Positions 49,087-61,736 of a DNA stretch of 64,000 bases are shown in pieces. The notes under the pieces were generated by a model. It was not told the DNA's origin, did no database searches, and saw only the letters and a list, made by a program, of their open reading frames with translations. The stretch is taken from the NCBI GenBank assembly GCA_008694505.1, contig VZDJ01000301.1, positions 7,331,274 through 7,395,273 of the forward strand. Reading direction: 5' to 3'. This DNA comes from Cyanoderma ruficeps. Lineage: Eukaryota > Chordata > Aves > Passeriformes > Timaliidae. The position numbers were made by a program, and so were the translations under genes. Every line of letters starts with the position of its first letter. The first letter of the stretch is position 1.

Positions 49087-51197
49087 TGAACATGGAGCAT
49101 CCCAGCACATCACCTTGACTAGGCTTTGACCATTTCAAACCTGACAAGAAGCCTTGCTGATCTCTGACCTTTTGGTCTTGTGTGCAAGTACCGTGTAGCA
49201 CACAGAGCTCTTACAATAAGAAATTCACATTAGTTCTGAAACTGTCACAAGAAAATGAATTGCCTTTTTTTTTCCCCTTTTCCTCACAGTTGCTTTTTAT
49301 TGATTCGATGATGAGGAGGGAGTGAGTGTGCTTTAATAGCTAAATCTTGATCTCTTCTAAGAGCTGAGTTTACAGCTGCAATAGGCTGCCAAATGAGTTT
49401 GCTACAGTCTAGTGCTCTGCTTGCACACAGGCTGGCTGCCATCCTTTCCACTGGCAGGAACCTGCTACAGGACTAAAAACACTATTAAAATGTTTTTATT
49501 AAGGTGCCTGTTACAGTCAGTAGGATTGCTTTAAATTTTTCTAAACATCTAGAAGCAGCAATCCAAATGAGAATAGTGAAGGGGCTGTGGAGAGCAGGAT
49601 TTTAAAAGCATGAACTTCTTTACAAGAATATTTAAAATGCCCACCTCTGCTATATCACCTGTCCTAAACACATCCTAGCTTGGGGGATTTCCAGATTTTG
49701 TCGTCTTGGTGGGGTCTTTTTATGGACTATTCTTGTGCATTTGGGATGGGATTGAATTATTTCAAAGTCTGGAGTTACCTGTGTTTATAAGTGGTGGGGA
49801 GGAGATGTTTGTCATGGTTACATGAGGAATTCGCCAACTTTTTTTCATTCTGCTGGGAGTCAGTGCCTCCCCTGGGCCTCATTGTCCAAGGAACTCCTGT
49901 ATGTGTGGGCACAAGTGCTGTGTACACGTGTACTCATGCGTGTGTGGGCACACAGAGATCCTGTTTACCCGTCATGCCCGTGTTTCATTTTGACTGTGGA
50001 AAAGAATATGCTCATGTGCTCCTACTCTTGTGGTTTTGGAGACACAGCTCCTGCTCGTCACGCTCTAAAAGACAGCGAGCTGCCCCTGCTGAGGAGAATG
50101 GCGTTTAAAGAGCCAAGATTCCCCCATCCTCCTGCTGCTGTAGACTAATCCTGTCAGTAGAAGGATCAAGGGATTGAAGTGAACCGAAGATGAACTGGAA
50201 CTTCTGGAGTTTTAAATGTGTGAATTTTTGAACTGGAACAGATTTTTTTAAAAAAAAAATAACGAAAACAAAGGAAAAAATGCCCCACCCCAAAGCTGTT
50301 CTTATCAAGGTTATATTCCAGGGAGCCTTCACCTCTGGTATTCATTGTTTTCCCACCATGTGCTCCCTGCCATGGGAGCTCCCTTCTGAACTGTTTTTCT
50401 TCCCAGCTGCTAAAATAACGGTGGAAGGTGACCTAATTTTAACTGGTTCATATTTCTAACAATCCATGGAAACTATGTGCCTGTAACGGCCTTTACAAAG
50501 CGTCGTGTTTTTGCGGAGAGCAAAAAAAGGAAAATAAGCTGGTGCTGCTGGTTGTGTGGCTCAGCTGATCGGGTTTCCTCTTGCTGGGTTCGATTCTTTC
50601 TGTGTGTTACCTCAAAGGGGGAAAAGAAAACCACCCAGAAATGTCCCAAGTGTAGGCTGAACGTTTCTGTGTTCCTTTTTCCCATGCTGTACAAGGGGAA
50701 AATCCTCCTCCTAACTGTTTTTAACTTGCTGGAGTAACTGGATTGTCCTCGGTGTGATTCACGTGGTGCCGGTGCCAGACGGGATGGTGACGGGGGTGGA
50801 GGGGAAAACGTTGCTGCCCAAACCAAATTAGTAAGTATTGAGGCATGAGCTCAGGCTAAGCCTGACTTCACAGCTCTCTTAAACTGAAGTCCTGGAGTAG
50901 CACATGCTCTATAAACAAAAGGAGACTTTGATATAAAACATACATAACTGTTTATGGTGTCCCACCCTAAAACCCAGCGTGGAAATAAGATCTCTGTGAT
51001 TCTTTTTCTCCAGATACCACCGCTGTATTTATCTCTTGCAGCAAAACAAATGGATCAACTTTCAAGACACACAGACCTTCTGGCTCCATTCTAAATCAGC
51101 CCTTAGAAGTGATCCATACCTAGGAGCAGTGTCCTCTGTAGTTAGATGGTTGTTCCACTGCCGTTTCCAAACCCCTCTCAGGCAGGGCTGGACTGTT

Positions 51198-51345
51198 CAC
51201 AGAATCATTTAGTTTGGAAAAAGTCTTTAAGATTGAGTCCAGACAATAACCCAGTATTGCCAAGCCCACCACTAAACCATGTCCCTAAGTGTCACATCTA
51301 CGCATCTGTTAAATCCCTGCAGGGCTGGTGACCTGCCCCTCTGTG
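51198..51345 (-). mobile_element. CR1 LINE fragment, reverse
   Basis: Reads cacagaatcatttagtttgg, then taagattgagtccag, then gccaagcccaccactaaacc, atgtccctaagtgtcacatc and a degenerate remainder. This is the reverse complement of a CR1 3' region, of a subfamily different from the 26.8-kb copy. It is truncated and non-coding. Confidence 0.85.
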
Positions 51346-54258
51346 CTGTGTTACCTGAGGTGCACCATTGCTGCCCTCCTGGAAGCTGTGTGTGCCTCTG
51401 GTTGTGTTTTTGGGTTCTGGTGCTGGCTGCCCGCCCCCGCTCTGCAGGTCCAACCCCTGTGCTCTCAGCCAGGAGCAGTCACCTGGTGAGCATCGCCCCC
51501 ACTTCTTGTGGCTGGTCCCTCTCTGAAGCAAGAAAAGCAACTTTGCTGTTGGAAAGAGGCGCAATTGAGATGTTTATTCCAGGCAGGGGATAATGTTCTG
51601 TGTCTGTGTGCTGCAGCCTTGATGTCTCCCCTAGAAAATCTGATTTAGCAGCAATGTCTAACACTGCTGCATGGCCAGGTTTGTGCTGGAGACTGCAGGT
51701 GTCCTGGTGATAACCAGCTGGCCTGCCCAGGAGTTGAAGGGAAAATGTGCAAGGTGCAAACTTCCCATTGATCTCATGGGATAAAGGGCATGGTTATGTT
51801 CTTCTGGCAGCTGGACAGTCTCACAGCCCAGCAGGCTGAGGAGCCTGCAAAGTGTCTGGGAGTAGCACAGTAACAGGAGCCCTCAGAGAGCAGGGATTCA
51901 TGGAGCCAGCCTCAGCATCTGCTGCTGTTGGAGAGGTTGGGGAGGCACAGCACATCCCTTCTCCTTGATTGTAGGAGAGTCATGTTGGCCAAGCCTGGTG
52001 CACCATGAGAGCTCCCAGAAGGAGGGCACCCACTGCCACAGCGTGTGCATTGGGATGCAGCTGCTGCTGCTGCTTTGATCCTGCTTTCTGGGTCATGGTC
52101 TGAAGATCCCTTTCAGGTGGTTCACAGTGCTTCTGTGAATCAAAGCCTTGTTCTCTGAGCCTTGTGCTTGAGGTAAAGGTAACTGGTTCAATTTGACCTC
52201 TGCATTTTCAAGTAAAGGTCTTTCTTTGCTCAGGGCAGCAGGTTAAAATCTCTTTGGTTCTTTCCAGCTCTGGCCCTATCCCAGTGACACCTGGGTGCTG
52301 CAGGAACCCTTGGCAGCGACCTGCTCTGCTCTCACTTCTCTAACCCCAACCACAACCTCTTCACTTCGGAAAAATGCAGAGAGAAATAACATTCCTTGTT
52401 CGCTGCTTAACAATCTCCTTTGAATAGCTCGATTTTTATTTTAATGAGGCACTGCACTGGTGATGATTTATCTCTCTAATTGAATCGGAAGCTTTTCTTT
52501 ATTTTCTAATAATCTTGCATCTGATGTTACAGATTGTAAACTGGTTTTGATGAAAGACTGAGAACTTGCTAGCTTCCGTGCCAGACATTGTTGCAGTAGT
52601 GAATTTTTCTGTCCCTGGATTTTGTTTTTGTTATAGGTGTTTAAGGAAATGACTATCAGGAATATAATGAGTTGGACTTGGGAATTAAGCCTTTGCCTCA
52701 CTGGTTTTTAGCTGATGGCTGAAAGCAACTCTAAACACAAAACTCATAAGATCCTTCAGAGCATTACCTAAACTGCTCTGAGGAAATACTGCTTTTATGT
52801 CCCAGAACATTATGATTGCTGTTTATTTCTACTCTGCATGAGAGCAAACAAATAGTCCTTAAAATACTGTGTGTGCTTAGATTGCTTGGACAGATCAAGG
52901 CCACAACCAGTGGGGTGTCCAGCACCAATAAATACGTGAGTTCAAAAGTAAAGGACACTGGACTACTCAGAAATACCTGTCCAGTAGATGGGTGCAAAGC
53001 TTGGGGACACATGCAGTGGGCTGCTTAGTTACTGTGCGCTGAGTAAGTGGAAAACCAGAGCAATCCCCCAGTGTTTTTATGGGCTTAGCCATGGCTGTTC
53101 ACACATGGCCCATGGATGGTGTCAGCCAAGAAGGATTTTGATGCAAGCCTTTGCAGTAGTGAGAAAAAAAAATCAGGAAATAGATCAGACGGTGACCTTT
53201 GTACCTCTCATCTTGTGTATTTTACAACATCAAAGTAAATTACGTTGAGATTACATACTCACATGCTTCTTCCCAACTGTGCCAGGAGGACAGCGGTCAT
53301 TAATGCCAAGTGCTGCTTTGCCTTGTACCCTGGGGATGTGGCTCTCTGTTTACAGCTTCAGCAAGGTTTTATTTTACAGGGGACAAGATAGAGTATGTGG
53401 GCACCTCTGTAACTGCACAATAACTACTGATTGCTTAATTATCTGGTAAATGCCATATAATCACCAAGCTATTACGCAGCAGTAGTCTGTGCTCTAATTT
53501 AGAGTGTGTGGGATCCACGTGCTGCCCTTGTCAGCTGTGGCCCTTCACGGAGCTCCTTTGCCACCACCACGTGATGGGACAGGGCAGAGGAATCACCCCT
53601 GGGAGCCACCCCAGGGCAGGTGGAGCACCTCTGCAGCTTCCTGGCTGCCCACAGGCTGTCCATGCCCTCTGCCAGTCCAGGTGAAGCAGCTGTTTGAAGA
53701 GAATGTGGTTTTCACAATTGCTTTTTGTTGTGGTATGTGTGTCTGTCTGTCTGGGGTGCAATACCATATGGAAAAGGTTGAAGAAATGCATCCCAGGCTC
53801 TTTAGTCAGGACTTAGTGCCCAGCTGGTATTTGCCAGAAGTCAGGGCCCATCCACCTGGAGGCATGGTTTGACCTAGTCTATGGAGATGTTGCAGTGTGT
53901 GGGTATTAGAAAGTGAATAAAATATTTGAAATCCAAGGCCACCTGTTGCTGGAGAGCTGGGAGCAGGAGGTCTGCTGGGATAGTTTGATTCCCGAGACAA
54001 ACCTTTGGGAATGTCCCAGGCACAAGCCTGTGTTTGATAATGTTGTCTTGGAGTTTGCAGATGCCAGAGGAGGAGGGATAGTGTGTGTCCTGCGCTCCTG
54101 AGTGCTGTTTGTGCACTCACTGCACAGTGGCATCCTTCCTCCTGGCATCCCCAGGCATTCCACCAGTGCAGGCTGGTGGGGGAACAGGTGAATATCTTAA
54201 AGGAAGACTTTAGAAGACTCCTTTTTCCTTTAACTTAATTTTGAGAGTGGATATTAGG

Positions 54259-54290
54259 AAATAGAGTGTTTAACTTTTAACACTCTATTT
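54259..54290. repeat. perfect 12-bp inverted repeat (hairpin)
   Basis: The left arm aaatagagtgtt (54259-54270) and right arm aacactctattt (54279-54290) are exact reverse complements around an 8-base loop. It is too short for a microRNA precursor. It may be a palindrome remnant of a small DNA element or a chance structure. Confidence 0.7.
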
Positions 54291-55039
54291 TTTTAACTTG
54301 CATGACATCTGTCTCAGTCTGGCTGCTGCTGATCAGTGCTGGGCCCTTGCCTCAGCCCTGGTGAGAACAGAAACTCTACAGGTTCCTGGGTCACTATTAG
54401 GAGTTCAGATAATTAGCCTGAGTCGAGAATGACAGTAATTGTTTTTAATCATCAGTTGTTTTATTGTCTGCCTTTCTGAATGGCTGATGGTCAATAGCTC
54501 GATAATTAATCACGGTTTCTTTATCCCTGTGGAAGAAGCTACCATGCTGCACACAATTAATATTTCCTGGGGATTGTTGCTGTAAAGAATTAGCTGTAGT
54601 TTACATAGCCAGCTTTTATAGCTGCAGACTGACTGCTGTGCCTTGCTTGAGAGGCCAGACTGAACGTGGGCACAGCAGTGCCTGAAGAGCAGGTCATGCC
54701 ACCCTTGTCCCAACACCTGGCCTGTGGTGCTGGGTGCTGGTCCTGAGCACACCAAGGGCACCTTGTGCCCCCTTTCACAGGTTGCTGAGGGAATTCAGAC
54801 CCCCATTATCTTGCAGGCTAAACAAGCAGCTCTAACCCCAGACAGCTATTGCCTTTGAAGGTGCACTGTGAGCATTTCTCTTTTCCCACCTTCATGTTTA
54901 GAAAATGAACTGTGGTGTTTGCACAGTTGGGTGTGACTTGAGCTGCATTGGTGGTTCTAGTGTTACATCCTCAGCTTTGGGTCTTTTTTTATGTTTTCAG
55001 GCTCTTCAGAGGTTGCTTTTGCTGCAGGGCAGGTCACCA

Positions 55040-55066
55040 CACGAGTTACACGAGTTACACGAGTGT
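55040..55066 (+). repeat. 9-bp tandem repeat (cacgagtta)
   Basis: Nearly three units of cacgagtta, the last merging into gtgtaacc. This creates a small inverted repeat, ttacac-ga-gtgtaa. Confidence 0.85.
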
Positions 55067-58000
55067 AACCACACGTGTGTGAATGTGAGCAGCCATCCCT
55101 CCTCATGCTCTGATGGCCACTTCACATGAGGGGTTGGTCCCTGTGGGTTGGGAAGCTTCCTGGCTTTCCCCATGGTTCGGTGCTGCTCTGAGAGCCTGCT
55201 CCAGGGGACTGAGGCAGGGAGGCACTTTGTGTCTGCCCACCCTGCCCTGTCCCAGGCTCTTCCTTCCGCTGGGGTGGTTTTGGTGTTGGCTGGATTGCTC
55301 ACATCCAGACACAGACCCTTGTGGGCGAGCACTGCCTGCTCACCACCTTCAAGGTCAGGGATGGTCTGTGTGAGTTCGAATGGATTTACGAGACTTACAA
55401 GCTGCTTTATAATCCTTCTGTATTACAAGCACAGTATTAAATATTAAGCCATTGTTTGTGCTGGGATGGCTCCATGTGCTGGCAGAGAGGATGGTGGTGG
55501 TGTCGTGTGGGGATGCTCACCAGGGCTGGGGTCTTCACTGCTTCCACAGGCCCCACCTAGCAGGTGGTGCTGGGCTTTTATCAGCTCTTTCTGGGTTGCA
55601 GGAAGGGGCTGGGCTGAAGTAGTGGTGTGTGATAATTCCTGTAGCCTTATCAGAAGGAAAATGGGCAGCCTCAATTTATCAGCTTCCCCACGATGTTATA
55701 GTAGCCCTGGAGGAGAAGATCCTTTCTGTGCTGACTCAAATGGAGTGTGTGTGTGTTTCTGAAATGCAGATTTGTTTTTGCCATGCAGGCAAGGAAGTCT
55801 TAACTGAAAAACGCTTAAAATGATGCTTCATTCTTAAAAAAAAAAATTAAAAAAAAGGCAAAAGCTTTGTTACCAGAGCAACTGGTACATCTTGTGCTGC
55901 TTCATTTCTCTGAAACACAGAGCGAGCCCTCGGCCCTCCCTCCCCCCTCAAGAAACCAGCCCCCACACACCTACGCACCAATATGTCACATTAGCTTTGC
56001 TGCTTTCTGAATAATGTAAGGGAAAGGTGCTTTTTCAGTCCTAGAGAATGCAGGTTATAAAAGGTGATTAAAAATGCTTCTGTATTGCCTCCCTTTAAAT
56101 CTCTGTTCCCTTTCCCTCCCTGCTGAGTTTGTGAAGGGAAAGGGCAGGGTGAAGGTCAGGAGCAGACTGATGCATCTGTGAAGTGACATTTGTCCAGTCG
56201 CCCTTGCATTGCTGGATGCTCTGATTCTGTAAATACTGCACAGTTTTGCAGGACAAAAAAAAATAAATCTGCAGTGTCTTAGGGTTAAAAAAGCTGCTTT
56301 TGAAGATGCCAAGTAAAGTCAGTGGTGCTGCAAAGCATGGGGGATGTGGTGGTGGGTCTTGCAGTGCCTTTTGTGTGGGTGCCAGGCATGGGTAGGGACA
56401 GAGGCAGAGCCCCCTCCGTGGAAGGTGCTCTGTGCAAGAGCTGCTTGGCAGGTGATAGAAGCAGGCACCATGTCCAGTGCCACATTCTCCTGTCCCAGAG
56501 GAATGGCTGGACTGGGAGCTCAGACTTGTCTTCTGTCAAATCGTTTGTGAGGACGCTGAAAGTGAGCCGTGGGGGTGCCCCGTGGGGGAGCTGTTTAGAA
56601 AAGAGCCAGCTTTCAGAACCGGGGTTATTGCATGTGAAAGTATCACTCTCTGTTTTGGGAGGGGTGGTTTCTTGTCTGCTGAAGCTCCCATTGCTCTGCT
56701 CACTGTAGTATCTTACCAGCAGTATTTTGCAAGGGTGTGGCTGTGGCTGGTGGGTGATGTGTGGGTGCTGTAAGGCTCGAGTGGGTTACAAAAAACATTT
56801 GCTTTTAGGTTACATCCCTCTAATAGTAACCCTGGGCTGCAGAGCACAGGTGAGGAGCTTCTTGCTCTCAGCAGAAGCTGGTACCTGCAATTTTTTGCAG
56901 TTATAAACTTGGATATTGTGTTTAAGAAGTAATAGGCCCTTTTAGTGTATTGGAGCCTGGTGCAGTGCACAGGGGGCCGGGCTCTCACTGCTGTGACCTT
57001 TGCTAAGTGCTTCCTCTCCTCTCCCTTCCCATCCTTCCATTCCCATCCCTGTCCTTACCCCTTTCCCGATATAATCAGAAACAGAGCAGCACTGGGGTGG
57101 TCTGGGGGGGCAGAGCTGGGAGCTGCTGGGTGGTACCAGCATTGAAAATCGATCTATGGGGCGATGGGGAGGCTGGGTGCCCCTGCACCAGCATTTTGCA
57201 AACAAAATGCTGGGAGCAAGGCTGATTCCCAGAGGAGCAAGTACAGCAGCTGCTACTGGGTCAGCTGAGGAAAACAACCGAGAGAAGCACTGGAAAGTAG
57301 GTTTTGGAGCTGGGAGGTGTTTTGTTCCTCCCAGCTCTGAAGGTGCCACTCTCAGCTAGGAAGGCACTTTTTAGAAAGCTTGCAGAAGGGGATGGGAGGA
57401 GCAGCAAGCTGTAAACGTTAGTCCAGGCTGTGGATTTGAAGCATTTGCAAATGCTGTGGTGTTTGTCTTCAGGGATGTTTCTTGCTTGTCATTTTTTTAA
57501 TGTCACACCAAATTTTGATGCAGCATTGCTTGTGGCTGACCCTGAGGACTCGGGGGCAGGCGATGCCTGTGGGGAACCTGCTGGAATTCTGCAGCTTCTG
57601 CTGGTTGTGCTTTGAAGGCTCACTGCAGAGAGAATGGTGTCTCTCTTGAAATCTGCCGTTTATTCTTAGGTTTACCTGGGAAGCCCTTTACACTAATTAC
57701 CTAAAGATGGAAAGTGCCAAGCAAACACAGCCTGCTTCCAAATGCTGGGGGATTTTTTCCTCTTCTTGCATAAGAATGGCAGATTGGTGTAAAATCTTTT
57801 TTTTTTTTTTGCTTTGTTTAAGTCTTCAGTTTTTTTGTGTGTCTTTAGTTGTCTTAAATTCTTGAGTTGAAATGTGCACAAGGAAGTGTGTGGCTGGAAG
57901 CCCAGCTCCATCCTCACGTGCCCTTGTCTCCAGCCCAGCTCAGCTCGTGTGTAGGTGGCTGGGAAGGAGGTCAGTCTGGGCTGCAGACAGTGCTGCAATT

Positions 58001-59233
58001 AGCTGGAGAGGGATGTGGGGGAACCTGAGCCTTTGTTCGCAAGAGCTGTGGTGATCCAACCCAGAGAGTCCTGTCAGGTGCCTCAGCCACCTCTCCCTGT
58101 GCCCAGGGCTCACCCTTGGGCGTGGAGCTCCTGTTCTTACACAGTCATCTGCCTTGGGCTGGGCTACAGACCTCTGCGCTGATGCCCCAGTGTTTGCTGG
58201 TATTCTCACTCTTCCCAGGGTTTTTTTGCTCTCCACTGGAGCAGGGCAGTACTTTTAAAGAAATGTTGGTAAATGCTCCTTTTTCATGTGTTGCCTTGGT
58301 TTTCCCAGCAGAGAGGTTATGATGGGATGCATCCAGGAGACTCAGAAGTGGCCCACAGGGGCCACTGCAAGGGGATGAGAAGTTTAAGTGCTGGATTGGG
58401 GCTGGCAGGCTCTTGGTGTGAATCTCTGGTTTAGGAGTGGAGTTGTAGGATCCTCCGGGGTTGTTGGGCTGCTTCATTGGGGGATTTCATGAAGAGTCAT
58501 TGACATCAGCAGGAGGAGTACCCAGGAGTGAATGCTGCCCTGCTCCAGTTTCTAATATTTACAGGGATGTTTGTGACCTGTGGCAGTGAGATTCCATGAA
58601 GAATAGCCTTCTGCATGCCTCTTCTTTTTTAGCCCACTGCAAAGGTGAACCTGATGATGAGTGATACTTGAAATGACCTGGGCACAAAGGGACAAAAAGG
58701 TAATCCAGCCCATTATGTTCAAAAATGGGAGCTGTGGAAGGGAGAGAGTTTTGTAAAGGCCAGAATTGGGTATCAGATGCCTGTAGTTAATTTTACAAAG
58801 CTGCCCACAGGCCTGTTCTGGAAGTTGTGCTGGCTTTCTTAGCTCTCCATGGACACTAAGATGGAGAGGTAGAAGCACCCTGGCTGGGCCAGACCCATTA
58901 GTGGGCGGTGCTGCTGTCACTGGAGGAGATGCTCCACCGGGGCTGCAGGGAACAGATGATAGTCCCATCTCATCTCATCTCGTTTTATTTCAGTAGATGT
59001 GGCCTTAGCTTGATGTAATTATTTTTTTTCCCAGTTAGTGCTGAGTGAGGAAATTGTTTCAGTAAGTCTGGTTTATAATAAACACATGGTGTTAGTTCCT
59101 TACAGTTCTTCTGCTCCCTTGAGAAATGGTTATTAACAGGATCAATGTGAAGAAATGTATTTTATGTTTGCCTATGTGGTATCTAGAGCAAATGAGGTCA
59201 GGATTATACAGTAAAACAGTGATATTAAAAATA

Positions 59234-59263
59234 TTAACTAATGGAGGCCTAATTATTAGTTAA
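59234..59263. repeat. 9-bp inverted repeat with TAAT-like cores
   Basis: ttaactaat (59234-59242) and attagttaa (59255-59263) are perfect reverse complements separated by 12 bases, in an AT-rich block. Homeodomain proteins recognise related TAAT cores, but no function is shown. Confidence 0.6.
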
Positions 59264-61221
59264 AAGGTGTGATTTATTCCTCAGAGCTTGGTATTGTGTT
59301 TTCCTTGCCGTGTCTGTCGGAGTGTGAACTTCAGGGTGATTCCTCCATCTGGGCAGGCAGTGCTGGGGTCTGCAGGGATTCCTGGTGGGGGCCTCAAGTT
59401 TGGGATGGTATGGGAGTCTCTGACACTCATCTCTCAGTTGAGCTCCTCCTCCAGAACCCTCTTGTAATGGTAAGTAGTAGGAGGGTTGGAAGGGAAATTC
59501 ATTCCAAGGCCTCTGCTCCCTATCCTTAACTTTCCTGATGGTGTTGTAATGACCAGGGCATTGGGCTGGTGGGGCTTCGTGCCTGCATTCAGGTTAGTGC
59601 CTTGTGTGGCAGTGTTGATTTGCATTTAAAAGCCCCAAACTTTTAAAAAGCTCTGTTTGAGGAAAGGTTGAACATGTCAGCCTCAATGGCAAAGGAAACA
59701 GAGCTAAGCAGATGTGCTGGAAGAGACCAGCATCTCTTCTGCCCTGGTCTCTGGGGCCAGCAGAGTGGGATGTGGGCAGGGAGCCATTTCATCCCCTTTT
59801 GAAAAGATGAGAGGTTTCCACTCTGGCATATCTTGCAGTTTATAAGTCCTTATGCCAATACTTGGTGTAGCAATTTCTCCCTGAGCAAAACCATTATTTG
59901 GGGATAAGATGCTTCATTCAGTGCCTAACCTGAGCATTCAGAAGTCTCCAGCCAACCTCACCTGTCCCCACCTGGGACATAAAAATCTTTTCAGAATTTG
60001 AAGCTCTCACAGACAGCACAAAAGGCTTGAAATGCATCTTTGTTTTCCAGAGGTAGAAGTTCAATATAAGCAGTGATCAGAGCTTAGGAAAAATTGGAAA
60101 TTCCACTGGACTTGCCATTAGTCTCTTGTTTTTCTAGAGCAATTATAGCTGTAGTTGAAGTGGGCAGCACCAGTGGAAATGCCTCTGTGTTCCTGGACTT
60201 CAGAGATTTTCCCTTTCACACTTTAATTCAGCAGGTCCAGGATCAAGGCCAAACCTTTTCTTTTCTACGTAACTAATAGAAAGACAGCCAGTTCAGCAGA
60301 ATTTCTGTAAATAGCCTGTTCCAGATGAATTGTGAATTGTGTATGTGAATGCCAATAGGACTAACACAAGGGGTAGTTTGCCAAAGAAAATGGAAATCTT
60401 GTGTTACTGAAGCACAATGTCAGATTTCATTTTTGGACTCTGCAGAAACATTGTTTGCTGTAGTCATGAAACTGCCCAAAATGCAGAAAAGTCTTGATCC
60501 TTGGCACTGAAGGACAGCATCCAGTGGGTGAGTCCTGGTCACACAGAAAACACTCAGCTTCAGCTGAAAATCCTGCAGCAGCCCAGCAGTGAGCTGGGCC
60601 CTTGAACACCTGCTGAAAGAACTCCTCCAGTATTTTTAATGGTTTTTTAAACTGACAAAAGCCAGCGTCTGTTGGGATAGTCATGGTGTGGTTTGGAGGT
60701 ACTCTGCCTTTAGCATCCACACCAATTTGAGGGCTGGAGGGGTGGTGGGCATCTCAGGGAGGTCACTCAGCTGGGCAGTGGTCCAGGGCATGGCTGTCCC
60801 CCAGCAGTGATGCTGTCCATGGAGTTCAGCCCCCACAGGAGCAGCTGGATTTAAGGTCTGTCACTGTCCAACCTTTAAAAGCCACCATGGATGTGGGGGT
60901 GCATTGTTCCTTCACGCTGGCTGCCTTGTAACTCCTCAGACTGCAAATGAATTTGCACGTGTGCTGCTGTGCTGGCCTGTACAGTCCCAGGAGAGCCAGG
61001 TTACATCTTTCTGCTCGAGGAGTGGCAGGGAGAGGCTGGTTCTCAAGCCATTCGTGTGCCTTTGGCCTGGGCTGACTTGTGCCCTGTGACTCGTTGGAAT
61101 TTAGCTTTGTGCAGAGAAAGCACAACACATTTGCTCCCCCAGGTTAACCCCTACAGCACCATCTCCATCTTCCAGCCTTTTTCTCCCTTGTGGCAATCTT
61201 GGGGATTTGGCTTGGTTTGGG

Positions 61222-61239
61222 TTTTTTTTTTTTTTTTTT
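61222..61239 (+). repeat. (T)18 homopolymer
   Basis: Eighteen T in a row without a recognisable retroelement body next to it. Length is likely unstable. Confidence 0.9.
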
Positions 61240-61568
61240 CACTTGCACCTGCCCATGGTAGCTAAAACTTGGCATGGCTGTGGAAATTTGGTGCTTTTCC
61301 CATCGCTGTTCCATAGCAGATACTGAGTTACAGAACACACCCAGCAGGGGATTAGCCAAAGGGCTCACAGAGAGCACAATTTTGGGCTACACCATGTGTC
61401 TGAGGTTACCCTTCTTCCTCAACTCTGCCCTCTTTCTTCTAGAGAGAGCCCCAAACCTGTGATACAGTGCCTGGGGTTGTGTTCAGCAAGGACTCTGTGT
61501 ATCACCAGTTGGATTTAAATGCAGTGGGGGCAGTGTGTGAGCCCCACCCTGAGCTGGCTGAGCCACTA

Positions 61569-61736
61569 GCAGTGGGGTGTGGGTGCCAGTGAGGGTGCAG
61601 GGAGCCCCTGGCAGTGGGGTGTGGGTGCCAGTGAGGGTGCAGGGAGCCTCTGGCAGTGGGGTGTGGGTGCCAATAAGGGTGCAGGGAGCCCCTGGCAGTG
61701 GGGTGTGGGTGCCAGTGAGGGTGCAGGGAGCCCCTG
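61569..61736 (+). repeat. 42-bp minisatellite, four copies
   Basis: Four units beginning gcagtggggtgtgggtgcc, starting at 61569, 61611, 61653 and 61695, exactly 42 bases apart, with only a few substitutions (the third has caataagg where the others have cagtgagg). Because 42 is divisible by three, each strand has an open frame through it that encodes a 14-residue repeat. This explains the proline- and threonine-rich reading frames here and is not evidence of a gene. It lies within TNIK intron 2. Confidence 0.95.
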
